A stretch of DNA of 64,000 nucleotides, taken from the NCBI GenBank assembly GCA_020466095.1, contig CM035806.1, positions 111,879,401 through 111,943,400 on the forward strand, in the 5' to 3' direction. Source of the DNA: Chlorops oryzae. Taxonomy: Eukaryota > Arthropoda > Insecta > Diptera > Chloropidae. The position numbers and the translations under genes are program-made. Each line of letters begins with the position of its first letter. Position 1 is the first letter of the stretch. Of the stretch, positions 11,119 to 24,059 are shown piece after piece. The notes beneath the pieces are model-generated. The model made no database searches. It was not told the DNA's origin and saw only the letters and a list, made by a program, of their open reading frames with translations.

Positions 11119-12476
11119 CACAACTACGATTCGAGCGAGCTATGCAAGCTGAACATGTTCAGATTATCAAAACAAATTTCTTGCTCGCTTGCTTATGTGC
11201 ATGAACGAGCGCCTGAACGAAAAATTAATGCGAACGAATTGATGCCTAGGCCGCATTTGGTCATAAGGAAATATTTAGTGTTCGTTTTTGTTATTAATTA
11301 TTTTTCTTGTAATTAAATGCGTTGTTATCATTTGCCCGGTATGTTGATTTAATTAAAAAAAAAAAAAAATGAACCTGTCTAATTCAGGAAAGGTGGTACG
11401 TACCTGTGGTCCACTCTGGATTCCGGGAAACGGCGCTGGATGCTTCGGCAAAGTGGCGTGGCTGATTAAGCAGGCGATTGCGCGACGCGGTAGAGGCGGG
11501 TAATGAGTCAATTGAGAACTCCACTCGACAAACAGAATATTGCCTTCTTGGCTTTTGATGATATATTATAATATATAATAGAAAAAAATTAACTTTGCCT
11601 TCTTGGCGTAGGAACTTAACGGTTTCTTTTTTTTGTAAAATTTATATAAAGAAAAGGAACTCTGCCTTCTTGGCGTATGAACGTAAAATGGGTTTATGTT
11701 TTTTTTTTTTTGGTTTTGATAAGGAGTTGCATTTATGTTTTATTAATTATTAATTATTCTTTGTTTGACACTTCGCGCACTAGTCGGATGAGGTCTTTTT
11801 TGTTTTTTGAACGCGCGGTTTCCGTTTTTCCTTTTTTCGTTTTTACATGCGCACGGGTTGAGCCTCGAAGTTCAAATTAGCATCGCTCAAGCTATCAGTT
11901 GAGCTAGCGCTGTAGAAAAGAAAAAAGTTATTCGATAATATCGATAGATTCGCCATTTAGTTAACGGTCCGGCTGCATAGGCTCTGTGGATATAAAACGG
12001 ATATACTGCCCGCCTTGCGCTACGCAACCGATATTTCCTTCTTACCACTCTCGACTGCGCAAGAAGTCGGCGCTGGGGTGTTGATAGCGAACGGGGCCGC
12101 TCAACTGGCGACCGATTTCGGTGTCGTGGCAGGCGTCGTCGATCCGTGGCGTCTATTGAAGGCGGGCGGTTACGCTCGCCGGATTTGCTCCGCTCCTCCG
12201 GACGACCATGTGTTGTTTGAGAATGGTGGCGGCGTCGTCGAGCGGCCGGAGTCAACCGCGAATCAGGCTCCCGGGCTTTCAAGGGGCGCCATGGGCCGGA
12301 CTCAGCGGGCGATGGCGATTGCGGCCGCTGATGGATTAATGTGTTGTGCTGGTCTCAATTTTTGCAACTATTTTTTTTTACCGGCAATCCTTCCGCAGAT
12401 GGGTCGGCGACAAACATGATAGGCAACATTTGCTCAGCTGCACAGTCAGTGGTCGCTTTTCGAACGTCCATCGGTG
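11119..12476. other. Mixed AT-rich then GC-rich segment, no gene recognised
   Basis: GCCTTCTTGGC occurs three times (about 11550, 11598 and 11661), the spacing suggesting a degenerate short tandem. From about 11980 to 12345 the sequence is much richer in G+C than its surroundings and is open on both strands (12015-12419 plus, 11887-12282 minus). Neither translation resembles a family I know. It could be part of a retroelement leader or LTR. Confidence 0.35.
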
Positions 12477-13023
12477 TGTAGTGTATCCTTCGCGTAGAAG
12501 AATTAATATTTTTATTTTATAGTTTTTATTTCTTTATATCCTAAAGGTTTTTATTTTGTTATGTCCCGCTATTGCTGAGCGGCAGGACTCGCAAATCTAT
12601 TTGGCGGCTAGCGCCCAATATCTCTATATTTATACGGCGGAGATACGCCAAAGGAGTCAGCGACTAGCGCTTAATTCACCTTTTTATATTTATCCGGCGA
12701 AAGGTGCGCCAAATCGAGAATGGATAAGCAAAGGGTTTCGCATGTAAATCCAATCTGAAGTTCCAACTGAACTTCAAGCTTTATTTATATCAAAAATATG
12801 TTAAGTAAGCATAAATGAATTACAATTGAAAAATATAGAATCTTATGAATTAGCTTGTGAGGTATGCTGACAAAACACTTTCCCACGATTCGACGACGCT
12901 GCCTGCAAAATATGTTGCTCATGCAATGAGTGCAGCTTGCAAAGAATTTGGTCATATGAAACCATTTATGTCGTGAATGAAGTGGAAAAATGAGTTTGTG
13001 CGTTCGTGTGTATACATACTACA
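12477..13023 (-). repeat. 3' LTR of the 412-like element (547 bp)
   Basis: The right edge is set by the polypurine tract: minus strand AGAGGGTGAGGG then TGTAGTATGT. The left edge is set at TGTAGTG at 12477, giving the short inverted TGTAGT...ACTACA ends usual for LTRs. The left boundary is inferred because no second LTR copy is visible. Confidence 0.6.
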
Positions 13024-13036
13024 CCCTCACCCTCTA
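13024..13036 (-). other. Polypurine tract for plus-strand priming
   Basis: On the minus strand AGAGGGTGAGGG directly precedes the LTR, the position and composition expected for the retroelement polypurine tract. Confidence 0.65.
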
Positions 13037-13231
13037 GAGAAAAAAAAATTGTTTTTTTTTTTTTTGTATATACATACGAAGTAGAAAATTATTTGTGTTA
13101 AGCATCTTAGAATATAGTATTGCCTTAAAATCTAAATTTCGCCTTAAAAGTTTAATTATCGTGTAAAATTTTGCTTATCGCATGCTTCTAACTAATGCTT
13201 AATATATAGTATCTATATTTTGTGTATTTTC

Positions 13232-16200
13232 TTACTCACATAGTTTTAAATTGTTGTTATGCACTAGTTTTCTTTTATTCTTATACAATATTACTGAATT
13301 AACACCTTGTCGTTCTAATATCTTAAAAGGACCTTCATAAGGACTGTCTAATTTCTTACCTGCATAATTTCTTAAGAAAACTAGGCTACCTATCTTAAAT
13401 TCAATAGGATTTGAAATCTTGTCATAACATTCTTTATTTGTAATTTTTGAGTTAATCAAATACTTTCTTGCATTCTCATGTGCGTTTTGTAATCTCACTT
13501 TGAGCTCATTTTGAAAACGATCAAAATTGTAAATAGGTTCGTTACTGTAAATCTTTGTTGGCAAGCTTGGTAATCTTCCAAATATTAATTCAAAGGGGGT
13601 GTATTTTGTGCTCGTATGTGGAGTGGTATTATAAGAGAACGTATAGTAAGGTATATTCTTATCCCATTCTGCGTCTTCAGTGCAACATAAAAGATATTCG
13701 TTGAAAACTCTATGATTTCTTTCTATTCACCTAAAGATTCGTGGTGATAGGGTGTTGAGGTTTTTTGTTCAATGTTTAATAAACTACAAATTTCTGAAAT
13801 AGTTTGATTTACAAATTCTTTTCCCATATCTGTTTTCATTGTTTTTAAATGACCATATTTTAAAATGAATTTTTCTACTATCGTTTTTGCTACTTCTAAT
13901 GATTCTTTAGATGTCATAGGGAAAGCTTCGACGTATTTGGTTAAGTCGCATTGTAGAGTTAAAATATATCTGAAATTATTTGATGGGCGTAAGGGTCCTA
14001 TTGTGTCAATTGATACTACTTCAAAAGGACTAGAAGGGGTTTCAGTGATTATCATCTTCTCTTTAGTATGTACGGTAATTTTATTTTTCTTGCAAATTTC
14101 GCAATTTTGTATGAATTTCTTTACCATTTTATTCATACCTTTCCAGACATAGCGTTGTTTCAACTTAGCTATTGTCCTGTTTACACCGGTGTGACCTCCG
14201 AGTAAAGATAAATGATTTTCTTTAATGAAACGTAACTGATCAGGTTCGTTATTAATTGATTCGGGGGGTTTGAATAAAATAATTGTTATGGGAGTGCACA
14301 ATCCCTTATTCATGTGTTTCTGCAGTGTCTCTTCATATAAAATTTTTAATTCTTGTTGACTCATAGATTCAAATACTAGGTCCTTCTTGGAAAGAGCTAG
14401 CTTACTTATGCCATTGCTTTGTAGTACTGGAATCAGCTTCTCCAAGACCTGGCTTGTGCAGTATGGTTTATCGCTTGATTCAATCAAAACATTGTTTTTA
14501 ATTATGGCAAAAGTCTGCAGATTTTTACGCTTTGTACATTTATTCTCCCCTTGTGTTTGCACAAATTTAAGAATTGGCAAATTTCGTACATCCGAAATAG
14601 ATATGCATTCCCACATGTGCGGATAGCTAATCCTCTTTGTGGGGGTAGGTGTTCTATTTGGACGGGTCACATTTTTATTTGTACTTCTAGTTATTGCTGC
14701 AATGCATGGTATCAAAGTTTTTAATTCATTTGAGTCCACTGGAATTCTAGAAAGTGCATCAGCATTAGTGTTTAATTTTCCTTGTTTGTAAATAATCTCA
14801 AAATCATATTCCATGAGATCCATTCGAATTCTGGTGAGTTTTGAAGAGGGGTTTTTGTGTTTAAACAATGAAACTAATGGTCTATGATCTGTTTCTATTT
14901 TGAAAGTTTTTCCATAGAGGTAAGGTCTGAAATGATTTATCGCCCAATGAATAGCTAAAAGTTCTTTTTCTATTATTGGTTTATTTAGTTCGTGTGTATT
15001 TAAAGATCTACTGGCATATGCAATAGGAAGATCGGATCCTATGGCACCTTGAGAAAGTACTGAACCAAGGGCGTAGTTTGAGGCGTCTGTGGTTAGAATG
15101 AATTCTTTTTGAAGATTTGGATATTGTAAGATTGGTGGGTTAATGAGTGAGTTTTTTAATATTTGAAATGATTTTTCGCAGTCAGGGCTCCAATTGAAAA
15201 CTACGTTCTTTTTGAGTAAATTATTTAGGGGGTTTGCCATTTCTGCAAAGTTTTTTACGAATTTTCTATAATAATTGCAAAATGCAACGAATCTTCTTAC
15301 TTCATTTGAATTTGTAGGTCTTGGAAAGTCTTTCACTACCTTGCATTTTTCTGGGTCAGCTGTTACGCCAAGGTCTGTTATTTTATGACCTAAAAATATT
15401 ACTTCGTTTTTAAAAAAGTTACATTTTGATGCATTTAACTGTAAATTGTATTTTTGTAATCTTTGGAATACTTGTTGAAGATTTGAATTATGCTCTGATA
15501 TTGTTTTGCCAAAAACTATAATGTCGTCTATATATATAAAGCATATATTGTCTAAGCCTGAGAGTGCTATTGTCAACATTCTTTGAAAACTGTTTGAAGC
15601 TAATTTTAATCCAAATGGAACGGTTTTAAAATGATAATGTCCGTTGTTTGTTGAAAAAGCTGTTAAAGGTCTTGATTGTTTACTGAGCGGAATTTGATGG
15701 AATGAATTTGTCATGTCTAATGTGGAGAAATATTTAGCACCTTCTAATTTATCGAGTACATCCTCCAATCTTGAAATGGGAAATTTGTCATCGACTAGTT
15801 TTTTATTTAGCTGGCGAAAATCAACTACTAATCGCCATTTTTTTTTCTTGTCCTGAGTCTTTTTTTGGTACTATTAGTAAAGGTGAATTGTAGGGGCTAG
15901 TAGAATGTTCAATAATGCCTTTGTTTAGCAGTTCTTGAACCTGTTTATTGATTTCATTTAGTTGGCTATGAGGAAGGCGATAATTTTTAATATAAATAGG
16001 ACTGTAGTCTGTTAGTACTAGCTTTTGTTCATAAAAGTTATTAACTGATAATTCTTCATTGTTTAAATAAAATAGATTTTGAAATTTATTGCAAAGAGCC
16101 GTTATTGATTTGCTAGTGGAAAAGTCTAAATTTTGTAAATTCAAAAGCGTTTTCAACTTTAACCATCGCAAGTTTAAATCGTTGGTGGACAAATACTTTT

Positions 16201-16633
16201 GTTTCCTTATATTAGTGAGAAGAACTTCTTTGGGAATTAAATCAAAAATGTGGTCGATGCCTCTATGTGTAAAAGAAAAGGTAAAATTTTCATAGTTAAT
16301 CTTTGCTCTGAACTTTGCAAAAAAATCTCTTCCTAAAATTCCACTTGACCTTATAGGAAATGAATCATCTACAACACTGAATTTGTGTCTTAAAACACTA
16401 TCCTCTATATTTATAGGCAAAATACATGTCCCTAAAGTCACAATGTCTTTCTTTGAGATTCCTGAAATTGCACATGAGTCGCTACTGTCAATGCATATAT
16501 TACACAAATGTTCATATTTAATTAATGATATATCTGCCCCTGTATCTATTAAAAATGAAAGAATGTTATTATTACATTTAATATAAGCATAATTACTGTG
16601 ATCAAAATTTACAGTGAAATGAAAAATTTTCAT
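13232..16633 (-). pseudogene. 412-like pol (protease, RT, RNase H, integrase) with two frameshifts
   Basis: The reading opens at 16633 and has a retropepsin DTGA motif near 16546, about 30 residues in. The frame breaks in a nine-T run at 15838-15846. From 15768 RT continues with YIDD at 15523-15534, then RNase H (TTDASNYALG region) and an integrase finger (HTGV...CEICKK). Integrase has Asp residues in VSIDTIGP and KTDMGKEF and reaches the ESLGE region carrying the catalytic Glu before a second frame break near 13723. The C-terminal integrase part is 13564-13232. Catalytic residues look intact, so two indels are the main damage. A homopolymer sequencing error at the T run is a real alternative. 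Confidence 0.85.
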
Positions 16634-16650
16634 ATAATTCCCCGAGTGAC

Positions 16651-18015
16651 CTAATCTGCTACCTGTTCGGTATCGGGGGTACTCAAGTTTCCCTGTTGCT
16701 CTGTGCCATTTACAAAAAATGCATTATGCCTTACATTATTTTGGCTTTGAGAGTTATTCGAATTTGAATTCGCACGAGCATTGTTGTTGTTGTGCCTTTG
16801 ATTTTGGAAATTGTTGTTGTTGTTGTATTGTGCACTTTGCAGATATGCGAGACGATCGCGGGTGCCTTGTCGGTTACCGTTGTTGTTGTTGTTGTTGTTG
16901 TTGTTGTAGCGATTGTTGAAGCGGTTGTTGTAATTGTTGTTGTTGTTTCCTCTGCGATCGTATTGCTGCTGTCTGTTGTATGTTTGGTTGTTTTGATGAC
17001 TTGAGTTTGTCGAATGATTTTGTTGTGTCTGTCTGTTGTTATCATGTCTCCTATTACAATTTTGCCTCTGCTGATTACCTTTATGCTGGTTTTTTCCGTT
17101 GCGCTGTCTATACATCATGATACGAGCTTCTTCCGTATGATCTGATTCTTGCGCTATTTGGAGAGCCTCATTAAAAGTGGTGGCTCTACTTGCTGCAATT
17201 GTTTGTGCTATGTTAGCATTTGTTATGCCTCGTTTTAGCACATTAAGGGCTATCACATCATTTGATTTGATTATAGCTGCCTTTTCTGCTGGTGTTTGCA
17301 GCGTTGAAATTTGTATTGAATTTAATTCCGAAATTAAACTTTCGATGGTTTCAGCGAATTTAGATATTGGTTTTCGGCCTTGTGTTGCTCTGGATAATTC
17401 ATCTAATACAGTGTTTGCAGTTTTTCTGGGCTTGAATATTGCCTTTAAATTTTGTATTAGATTTTCTATGCCAGTTGTGCCAAGTAATTCGAGTTATGTT
17501 TTTACTTTATCTGGTATTTTGGTGTTGAAGACTAATGCAAAATAAGTGGGTTTTTTACTATCTGGAATTTCTGCGTTGAATAATTTGATTAAGTTGATAA
17601 ATTTTTGAGCATCTTCTAATCTGCCTGAAAATTCTGGTATGGCCTTAGTGTACTGTATCACGTTGAAGTTTGATTCTGTCATTCTTGTTTCTTTTTTATT
17701 TTTCTGGTATAATGATAAAAAGGACGAAACGCACGTTGCAATGACTTTAAATGTTATTAATTTTCTATGGTCTTCCAATTTGCTGTTCAAAATCGTGAGG
17801 ATAGCAAAATATAATTCTCTTGCTGTTTTTGTGGCTGCTGTTTGAAAATTTTCCTCCGCGTCTTTAATAGCGTCGATCAGCCCGTTGTACAATTTTTCAT
17901 TTTCTTCCTTTTTACTTATGAGAGTTTTCTTTGTGTATTTTCTCGTCGGGGTCTTTTTGAGATTGGACAAGTTATGTTTTAGACGCGCAAGTATTTCTTG
18001 CGTCAATGCTTCCAT
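16651..18015 (-). pseudogene. 412-like gag with one in-frame stop
   Basis: It starts at the ATG at 18015 and is open to 17497, where a TAA (17494-17496) occurs. The same frame then continues to 16651, so a single base change is the only visible lesion. The N-terminal half is a helical capsid-like region. The C-terminal third (about 17060-16720) is a low-complexity Asn/Gln-rich stretch encoded by AAC/CAA repeats, where a zinc knuckle would be expected; I see none. Gag ends 18 bases before pol begins. Confidence 0.75.
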
Positions 18016-18100
18016 ATATGATTAGTTGGATCTGACGTCAGTAAGGCATGCCACAGATCTAGCTGCTTTAAGAGCTTCTTGCCTTTTATTCTTTTTGTTT

Positions 18101-18200
18101 NNNNNNNNNNNNNNNNNNNNNNNNNNNNNNNNNNNNNNNNNNNNNNNNNNNNNNNNNNNNNNNNNNNNNNNNNNNNNNNNNNNNNNNNNNNNNNNNNNNN
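18101..18200. other. 100-N assembly gap
   Basis: Exactly 100 N, a conventional placeholder of unknown true size. It truncates the 412-like element just upstream of gag. Confidence 0.95.
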
Positions 18201-18872
18201 AGATATTTTAAGTTTATAATTTTTGTTGTGAAAATAAATATATTGAAAACATTAAAAGTCATTTATCATCATCTTCTCCATGTCCAATTAAATGAAAAGT
18301 ACACATTAAATTAAAACGTATGATGCAACAAAATGTAGCATTCGACATGTAGCGTGCGACAGTGATTAAAATAAAATAAAAAACTAAAGTGTTTAATATT
18401 TTTGAATCAAATAAAAACCAGTTCTAAGATTCATCAATGTACAATATTACAAAATTAGTCGCATTAAAATATTGCCTCAAGTTTCGCTGCAATCAGTGGT
18501 TGAACTGTTCGCCTCAAAACTGACTTCTGTTTTTGTAGCGTGCGAATGCCTTAGTTTTTTGTAATTATCTTGAAAACGAACAATTTTCAGAAATCAACCT
18601 TAGCACCAATTACAGTGCTAGTCAAGAGCTATAACTTCCGCCATTTGTCCAAATAAAAAAAAATTTTCGTATATTTCTTTTTCCACTGAGAATGCGTGCG
18701 AATGTCGCGTTCGACATCATGGAAATGCCCATATACTTTTCGCGCACCAAATCTATTATTATTTGAATATTTTCCTAGCTGAGCTTATTCATTTCACAAC
18801 TTCCATTTACCTTTCAAAACAGATGTTTCAGATATCAGCCCTGTTTTCAACGCAACCATCCCTGCTTTCAGA
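18201..18872. other. No gene recognised after gap
   Basis: AT-rich sequence with no long open frame. It may be the 5' part of the hAT element whose C-terminal coding region follows, but no 5' terminal repeat is visible. Confidence 0.35.
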
Positions 18873-19835
18873 ATGTCAAACCGTGTGGGAGCGACAAAAA
18901 TTCAATTTTTCGAATATTTGTCGCATCGTGCTGTCGTATCCGAGAGCATTGTACACCTATTGTACCTCAAGCTTAATTTATTAAAATGTGCCTTACAAAA
19001 AGGCGAATTTCTTATATCTCTTCATTGTATAAACCAAGTTTTTAGTTACACATTTGTTTTATGTAAATATTTACAAGGTAGAAACATTGATCTCAAATAT
19101 ACTGTTGTCCTAGCAGATATATGCTTAGAGAATATTCAAACCTTTAGAAGTAACGCTGAGGAAGAATTTCAGAAATTGTTTAAAAACGCTGAGAAGCAAG
19201 CTTTATCAAGCGGACTTATTTTGCAAAAACCTAGGCTCGCACATTCTCAGGACCACGAAGCACATTTTCATACTAAAAGTGTTGAATATTATTATCGTAT
19301 TTCCCTTTATTTACCTTTTGTGGATGCATTTATTGTCAACTTAACCAATCGCTTTTCAAAACACACGGATATTCTTCTTGGCTTTCAAGTTTTATTTCCT
19401 CAAAGCGATACTGCAAAAGTTGATGATTTTTTAGACAAATTTAAAAAACTCTTTCAGTTTTATCAAGATGATTTAGAGGAAAATTTTGATGATTCAAAAA
19501 TGGAGCTCACTGTTTGGTATAAATTAATTAATAATTTAGAAAAAAATGAAAGACCAAAAACAGTGTTTGACGCTATAAAATTTTGTAAAAAAGATATTTT
19601 ACCAAATATTTTTAATTTATTAACTATTTTGGCTATTCTTCCAATAACCACATGTGAAAATGAGAGATCGTTTTCAACTCTCCGCCGACTCAAAACTTAT
19701 CTTAGATCTACAATGACAGAACAGAGGTTAAATGCCTTAGCACTCCTCCACGTCCATCGAGATCTTACTCCCAGTGTAGAGGACATACTAAATAAACTTG
19801 CTGAAAGCAAGCGCAGACTTAACATTGCACTTTAA
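18873..19835 (+). pseudogene. hAT transposase, C-terminal half (ZMYM1-like group)
   Basis: From about 18998 the translation resembles the hAT transposases that also gave rise to vertebrate ZMYM1-type genes: an all-helical region, a PFVDAFIVNL block, then the hAT dimerisation motif with TCENERSFSTLRRLKTYLRS and a RLNALALLHVH block near the end. The stretch before 18998 does not look homologous, so the ATG at 18873 is probably not a true start. The BED or zinc-finger N-terminus and first catalytic Asp are missing, lost in or before the gap. A hAT-like terminus follows at 20018. Confidence 0.75.
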
Positions 19836-19984
19836 ATTGAATAAGTTCCGTCGAAAATACTTTTTTTTACTTTGTACACCTTATAAAAATGTAAAATATT
19901 TATGTAAATATATTTTAATTATCTATTTTGAAAGCTTTTTACGAAAATAAAAACAAAAAATATTTAGAAAAATTTTCTGCGAAC

Positions 19985-20018
19985 CCCCCCCCAATTTGAA
20001 ATCCTGGCTCCGCGACTG
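19985..20018 (+). repeat. 3' terminal inverted repeat of the hAT element
   Basis: The transposase is followed by a C-run and AAATCCTGGCTCCGCGACTG ending at 20018. Its complement starts CAGTCGCGGAGCC, the CAG-start expected for hAT termini. The matching 5' terminus is not in the window. Confidence 0.5.
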
Positions 20019-22004
20019 GTCGGATATGTAACATTTGGTGCCACTAGGGTACCCCTACTTATTCTGTAGAAAATTAACATTGCGTGTGGACTTGAACTAA
20101 CGTTTAACAAGTGCTTTGGGAACCAATTGGGTAAATTGGGTACAGTAAAAAATTAGTTCCTTTTGAAAGGTTATTCACCATAATTTGTGGTTTTTGTTTG
20201 TTTCTTTTTTCAATAAAAGCCCAGCCGGAAATTTCACTACGTCTGCAGTACTTCCGAAGTGGTGAAAATTCATACTGCGACTACTCGCATTACTAACCCT
20301 TACTTCTAATGAAGTTTGCTAGGAGATGGCCGCTATTTTCAGTACTTAAAAATGCATGTGTTATTCATTAGGTAAAGGAGTGTATGACCCTGGTCCGCAT
20401 GAAAACTTCATTTGGGAAAAGTGCACGTGCTGGCTGGCTAAAATGGCTCCAATGTGCATGATTATTTCATTTAAAAATAGAGTATATGCTGCTAACATGA
20501 ATCATAATATCATTCTGAACAAAGACTATGGTGCCAACGGGAATGAGAATTTCATTTCAACAAATTTTATGTATACGCCGCTGGGATCTGAGAGGAGAAG
20601 GAAAATAAATGTTTAAAACTTTTTAAATTTTAATAAGCGCCTTCCAACTTGTATTTTTTCAATGAATATTATATAAAAATTGGCGGATATGGCCATATTT
20701 CGTCGCTTCGTGACTGTGACACATTATCGCCTTCGGAAAGTCTTAAAAGTTTCAATTATTAAAATATCTTAAGTACAACAAAATTATAAAAATTTTGAGA
20801 ATTGTAGCACACAGATTGAAAAGCATCTTATCATGACAATTTCATAGGATCTTCATTGAAAGTAGGAGTATACAACCCTCTTTCAAATGAAAATTTCAAG
20901 CTCTTGCTTCTGAGATATTTTCACAAGAAGATCGTTTGAAAAGTCACCAATTGGTCTCTTTCGATATTAATGCTTCACTACTTCGGCATTAATGATTTCT
21001 TCATGCATGGGATAAAGTCCGGCTGGGAGGCTTCATCTGTGTAATTTTTAAGGGTAGATTTTATTTTTGATTTCGCTGTATCAACGCTTTTTGCAGTAAC
21101 AATATCATGGCAACTTTTATTAGCGACACGAAAAACAACTTTTTCACGTTTGCACTACTTCTTTATTTCTCGTGAAAGTACTAGTAACCTTTAGGCAATT
21201 TACCCCATGCTTACTACAGGGAGCACACTTGCCTAACCCGGCATCTCGACACGAAATTTTTCATGGCATGCCAAATGTCAATTTCAGGTCATTCCATTGG
21301 CAATATTGCCAGGGTGGGTTTGTTTATGTTTTACCATGGGCATTTATGAAATGACCTCAAGGAAATCAATACTTTGCGCAGGCGCCTTGGTTGCCACTGG
21401 AAAGCTAAAGTTATTGACTTCATCTTCCTATTAGATCATCGAAATATGAGTTCACGGAGTACCAGATTTGATATAATTTTGGCATTCCAATTGAGCTCCA
21501 TTATTTTATAATTACTTGTAGTTACTTAAATTCAGGGATTGAAACCGTTACCGTGATGAAAATGTTCAGTAGGCCCACAAATTTAAAAGAATAATGTTAT
21601 CATATCTATTAATTTCGAAAGTCATAGTTGATGCCATTTCCCGTTGGGGAGTTCACTCTTGCTCAAACTTCCAACAAAGCAACCCTGCCTGTCGAACTAA
21701 TTGATCGCTATTTCATCAGCTGACATTACAGGCGAACGTCTCGCACAAATACTAGTCGTTTTGACAATTACTGCTGGCGAGTGAATCTCACTTCCGTTCT
21801 TATTACTTTGTCATCCAAGCTGTTAAACAGCAATTGAGTCGTCCATCGCAAAGTAAAAAGTGAATGTGCCCTTTTACATTAGGGCAATTATTGCCGGCAA
21901 TTTTTATAAAATTTTCGTTTTAAGTTGCCCTACTTTTTACACGTATGAAAAAATTGCCTGGCAATTTTTATTTTCTCTTACCTTTTTTTGACGTTTGCCC
22001 CGTT
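20019..22004. other. Two kilobases without a recognisable gene
   Basis: AT-rich, with only short open frames (for example 86 codons at 20356) that resemble nothing I know. Around 21880-21980 the motif GGCAATT repeats in both orientations (TTGCCGGCAATT, TTGCCTGGCAATT), hinting at a small palindromic repeat. Confidence 0.35.
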
Positions 22005-24059
22005 CAGTGTTGGCACAATCGATTAGATTTTTTAATCGATTGATTAATTTGATTAATTTATTCTGATTAATATTAATCATGATTAATTAATAAGTCGACT
22101 AAAAAAGTAGTCGTAATCGTGATTATTAATATTATTCGTCAATCGTTAATCGTTAATTTGATTAAGTAGGCTAAAAAAATTTTCGAATAAGAAAAAAGTT
22201 AAATTACTTAAATTTTCATTTTTTTCCAAAAAAGTTTTTTGTGCTCGGTCGGAAGAGCTATTAAAGAAATGGATTCGGATGATATAAGTATCTCCGAAAA
22301 CGTTTGCGCATCTAGCAACTCGAAGGACAGAGCTTCATTTTCGGCAGAGGAATTCGAATCAAGGTCACCTTTATTTGACGGCACATTTTTCCGTATTTTG
22401 AGCGATAAATGTTCGGACAAAAACATTGTTGCTCTTTGTACGAAATGTCCAGCGGACAAAAAAAATGAGGTTAAGGGGTACAATAATACTACATCAAACT
22501 TTATAAGCCATTTGAAACGAAAGCATGGTTCAAATATTGTAGAAGAATATCGAAAGCATATGAAGAAAAGTAAGTGCAAGCAAAATAAAAGAAATGATCA
22601 AGATTCAAGCACATTAGCGCATATTCTTAAAAAACAAACGCCTATAACACAAGAAGCGTTTGAAGAAAACTTGGTAAATTTTTTCATTCATTCCATGATA
22701 TCTTTACGAACCGTAGATGATGTATATTTTAAAGAAATGATGGATGATTTGACCATAAACAATAATGGACTTAAAGTTCCTGGAAGACGGTCTCTCCGCA
22801 ATAAAATAATAAAACAATCAGCAGATCAGATGACTGAGATTAAAAATGAGTTATCGTTGGCGAAATATGTGTGTACTACATGCGATATCTGGTCAGGAAA
22901 AAAAAGGAGTTTCTTAGGAGTAACCGCCCACTGGATAGATTCAAAATTACAAAGGAGGTCATCAGCTATTGCTTGTCGCCGGTTTAAGGGAATTCACAGT
23001 TTTGAACGTATAAAGGACATGCTTGTGGAAATATTTGCAGATATCGATCTCGACTATAGAAAAGTAATGTGTTCTGTTACAGATAATGGTTCTAATTTTG
23101 TGAAGGCTTTTAAAATATTTGGAATAAAAAAAACTTCGTTAACCGAATTACCCATAGAAACTGAAGAGGAATCTACATCGAGCGACTGCGAAAGCGAGAG
23201 CCAAATAGGGCGAATCGCATTAAACCAGTGGTGCTCAGCAGTAGCCATTTGGCATACCACCACGATGTACCACCTAGAAATTAGTATTGCCAATTCGCGG
23301 GAAATTCCCCTTGCTCACGAAGGGATTTTATATTTTACATATGTTCTTTAAGTACCAGGATTCGCGTATTATGCATGCCGTGTGTCTATTAATTGCGATT
23401 TTTTAACTGAATAGGGTTGTATCTTGTCTCCTATTTTATTTATATTCTGGCCCCATTGTTCGATTCGAATTCGCAGAAAGCAGTGATATCGCGCAAATAT
23501 CATATTTTCCTTTCGATTCGAATTCGATTCAATATCATGGAATACGACTCATTTCTAACGAGCTCGAATCGAACTCTTCAGGCACTCCAAAGACGCCGAT
23601 CAGTCGCAGTCACGAAAAGATGAAATATGGCCGGGGGTTTTTGAATATGATGAATCTAAACCGATAAGAATATGATACGAAATTCGACAAAAATGCGAAT
23701 CGAAAACCATAAAAAACACAAATAAAGCACGATTAAAAAACGATAGCCAAATACAAATCGCGAGCGATTCGTAAACGATAAAAGATTTTATAAAAATACG
23801 AATCGCGTAAAAAAGTGACTCTCACGAATTCGAATTCGGTTCGAACTCGTTGTTTGTTGAGTATAAATCTTTTTCAAAAAGCTTCTATTTTAAACTTCAG
23901 ATATATTTTTTAATTGCGATTAAAAAATAATTATTACGATTAATAATCAAAATCATCAAAACGATGATTACGATTATTTAATTTTAATCATTAGTTACGA
24001 TTAACAAGTTAATCAGTAATTGTTAATCGTTAATCAGATTAACTTTTTGCCAACACTGA
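22005..24059 (+). mobile_element. hAT element with CAGTGTTGGCA termini, internally rearranged
   Basis: CAGTGTTGGCA at 22005-22015 pairs with TGCCAACACTG at 24049-24059. Both subterminal regions (22020-22170 and 23910-24045) are dense in ATTAATC/GATTAAT motifs in both orientations. It encodes the N-terminal half of a transposase. I find no matching 8-bp duplication at the edges. The interior around 23455-23845 carries further TTCGAATTCG palindromes, so a second small element may be nested there. Confidence 0.7.
22269..23351 (+). pseudogene. hAT transposase N-terminal half with BED-type zinc finger
   Basis: I start it at the ATG at 22269 rather than the upstream TTG. A BED-type finger is present: C-x2-C in CTKC, then H...H in HLKRKH near codon 90. 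The hAT catalytic core begins with CDIWSG (first Asp) and continues to TDNGSNF (second Asp). After about 23220 the translation stops resembling hAT, and the region with the catalytic Glu and dimerisation domain is gone. The 360-residue product would be a truncated DNA-binding protein, not an active transposase. Confidence 0.75.

Larger units (their letters stand above)
12477..18100 (-). mobile_element. 412/mdg1-like Ty3/gypsy retrotransposon, 5' end lost in assembly gap
   Basis: On the minus strand the order is gag (18015-16651), protease, RT, RNase H, integrase (16633-13232), polypurine tract and 3' LTR (13023-12477). The 3' LTR starts TGTAGTATGT on the minus strand, as I recall for 412. RT and gag style also fit the mdg1/412 lineage. 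The 5' LTR and primer site should lie within or beyond the N run at 18101-18200; sequence after the gap does not resemble the 3' LTR. Confidence 0.85.

Noticed and set aside
12015..12419. Host gene in the GC-rich patch
   Set aside because: Both strands are open simply because of base composition. No recognisable domain or splice structure supports a gene.
16719..17045. Val-, Cys- or Thr-rich frames at 16719-16919, 16792-17004 and 16731-17045
   Set aside because: Shadows of the AAC/CAA repeat that encodes the Asn-rich tail of the 412-like gag.
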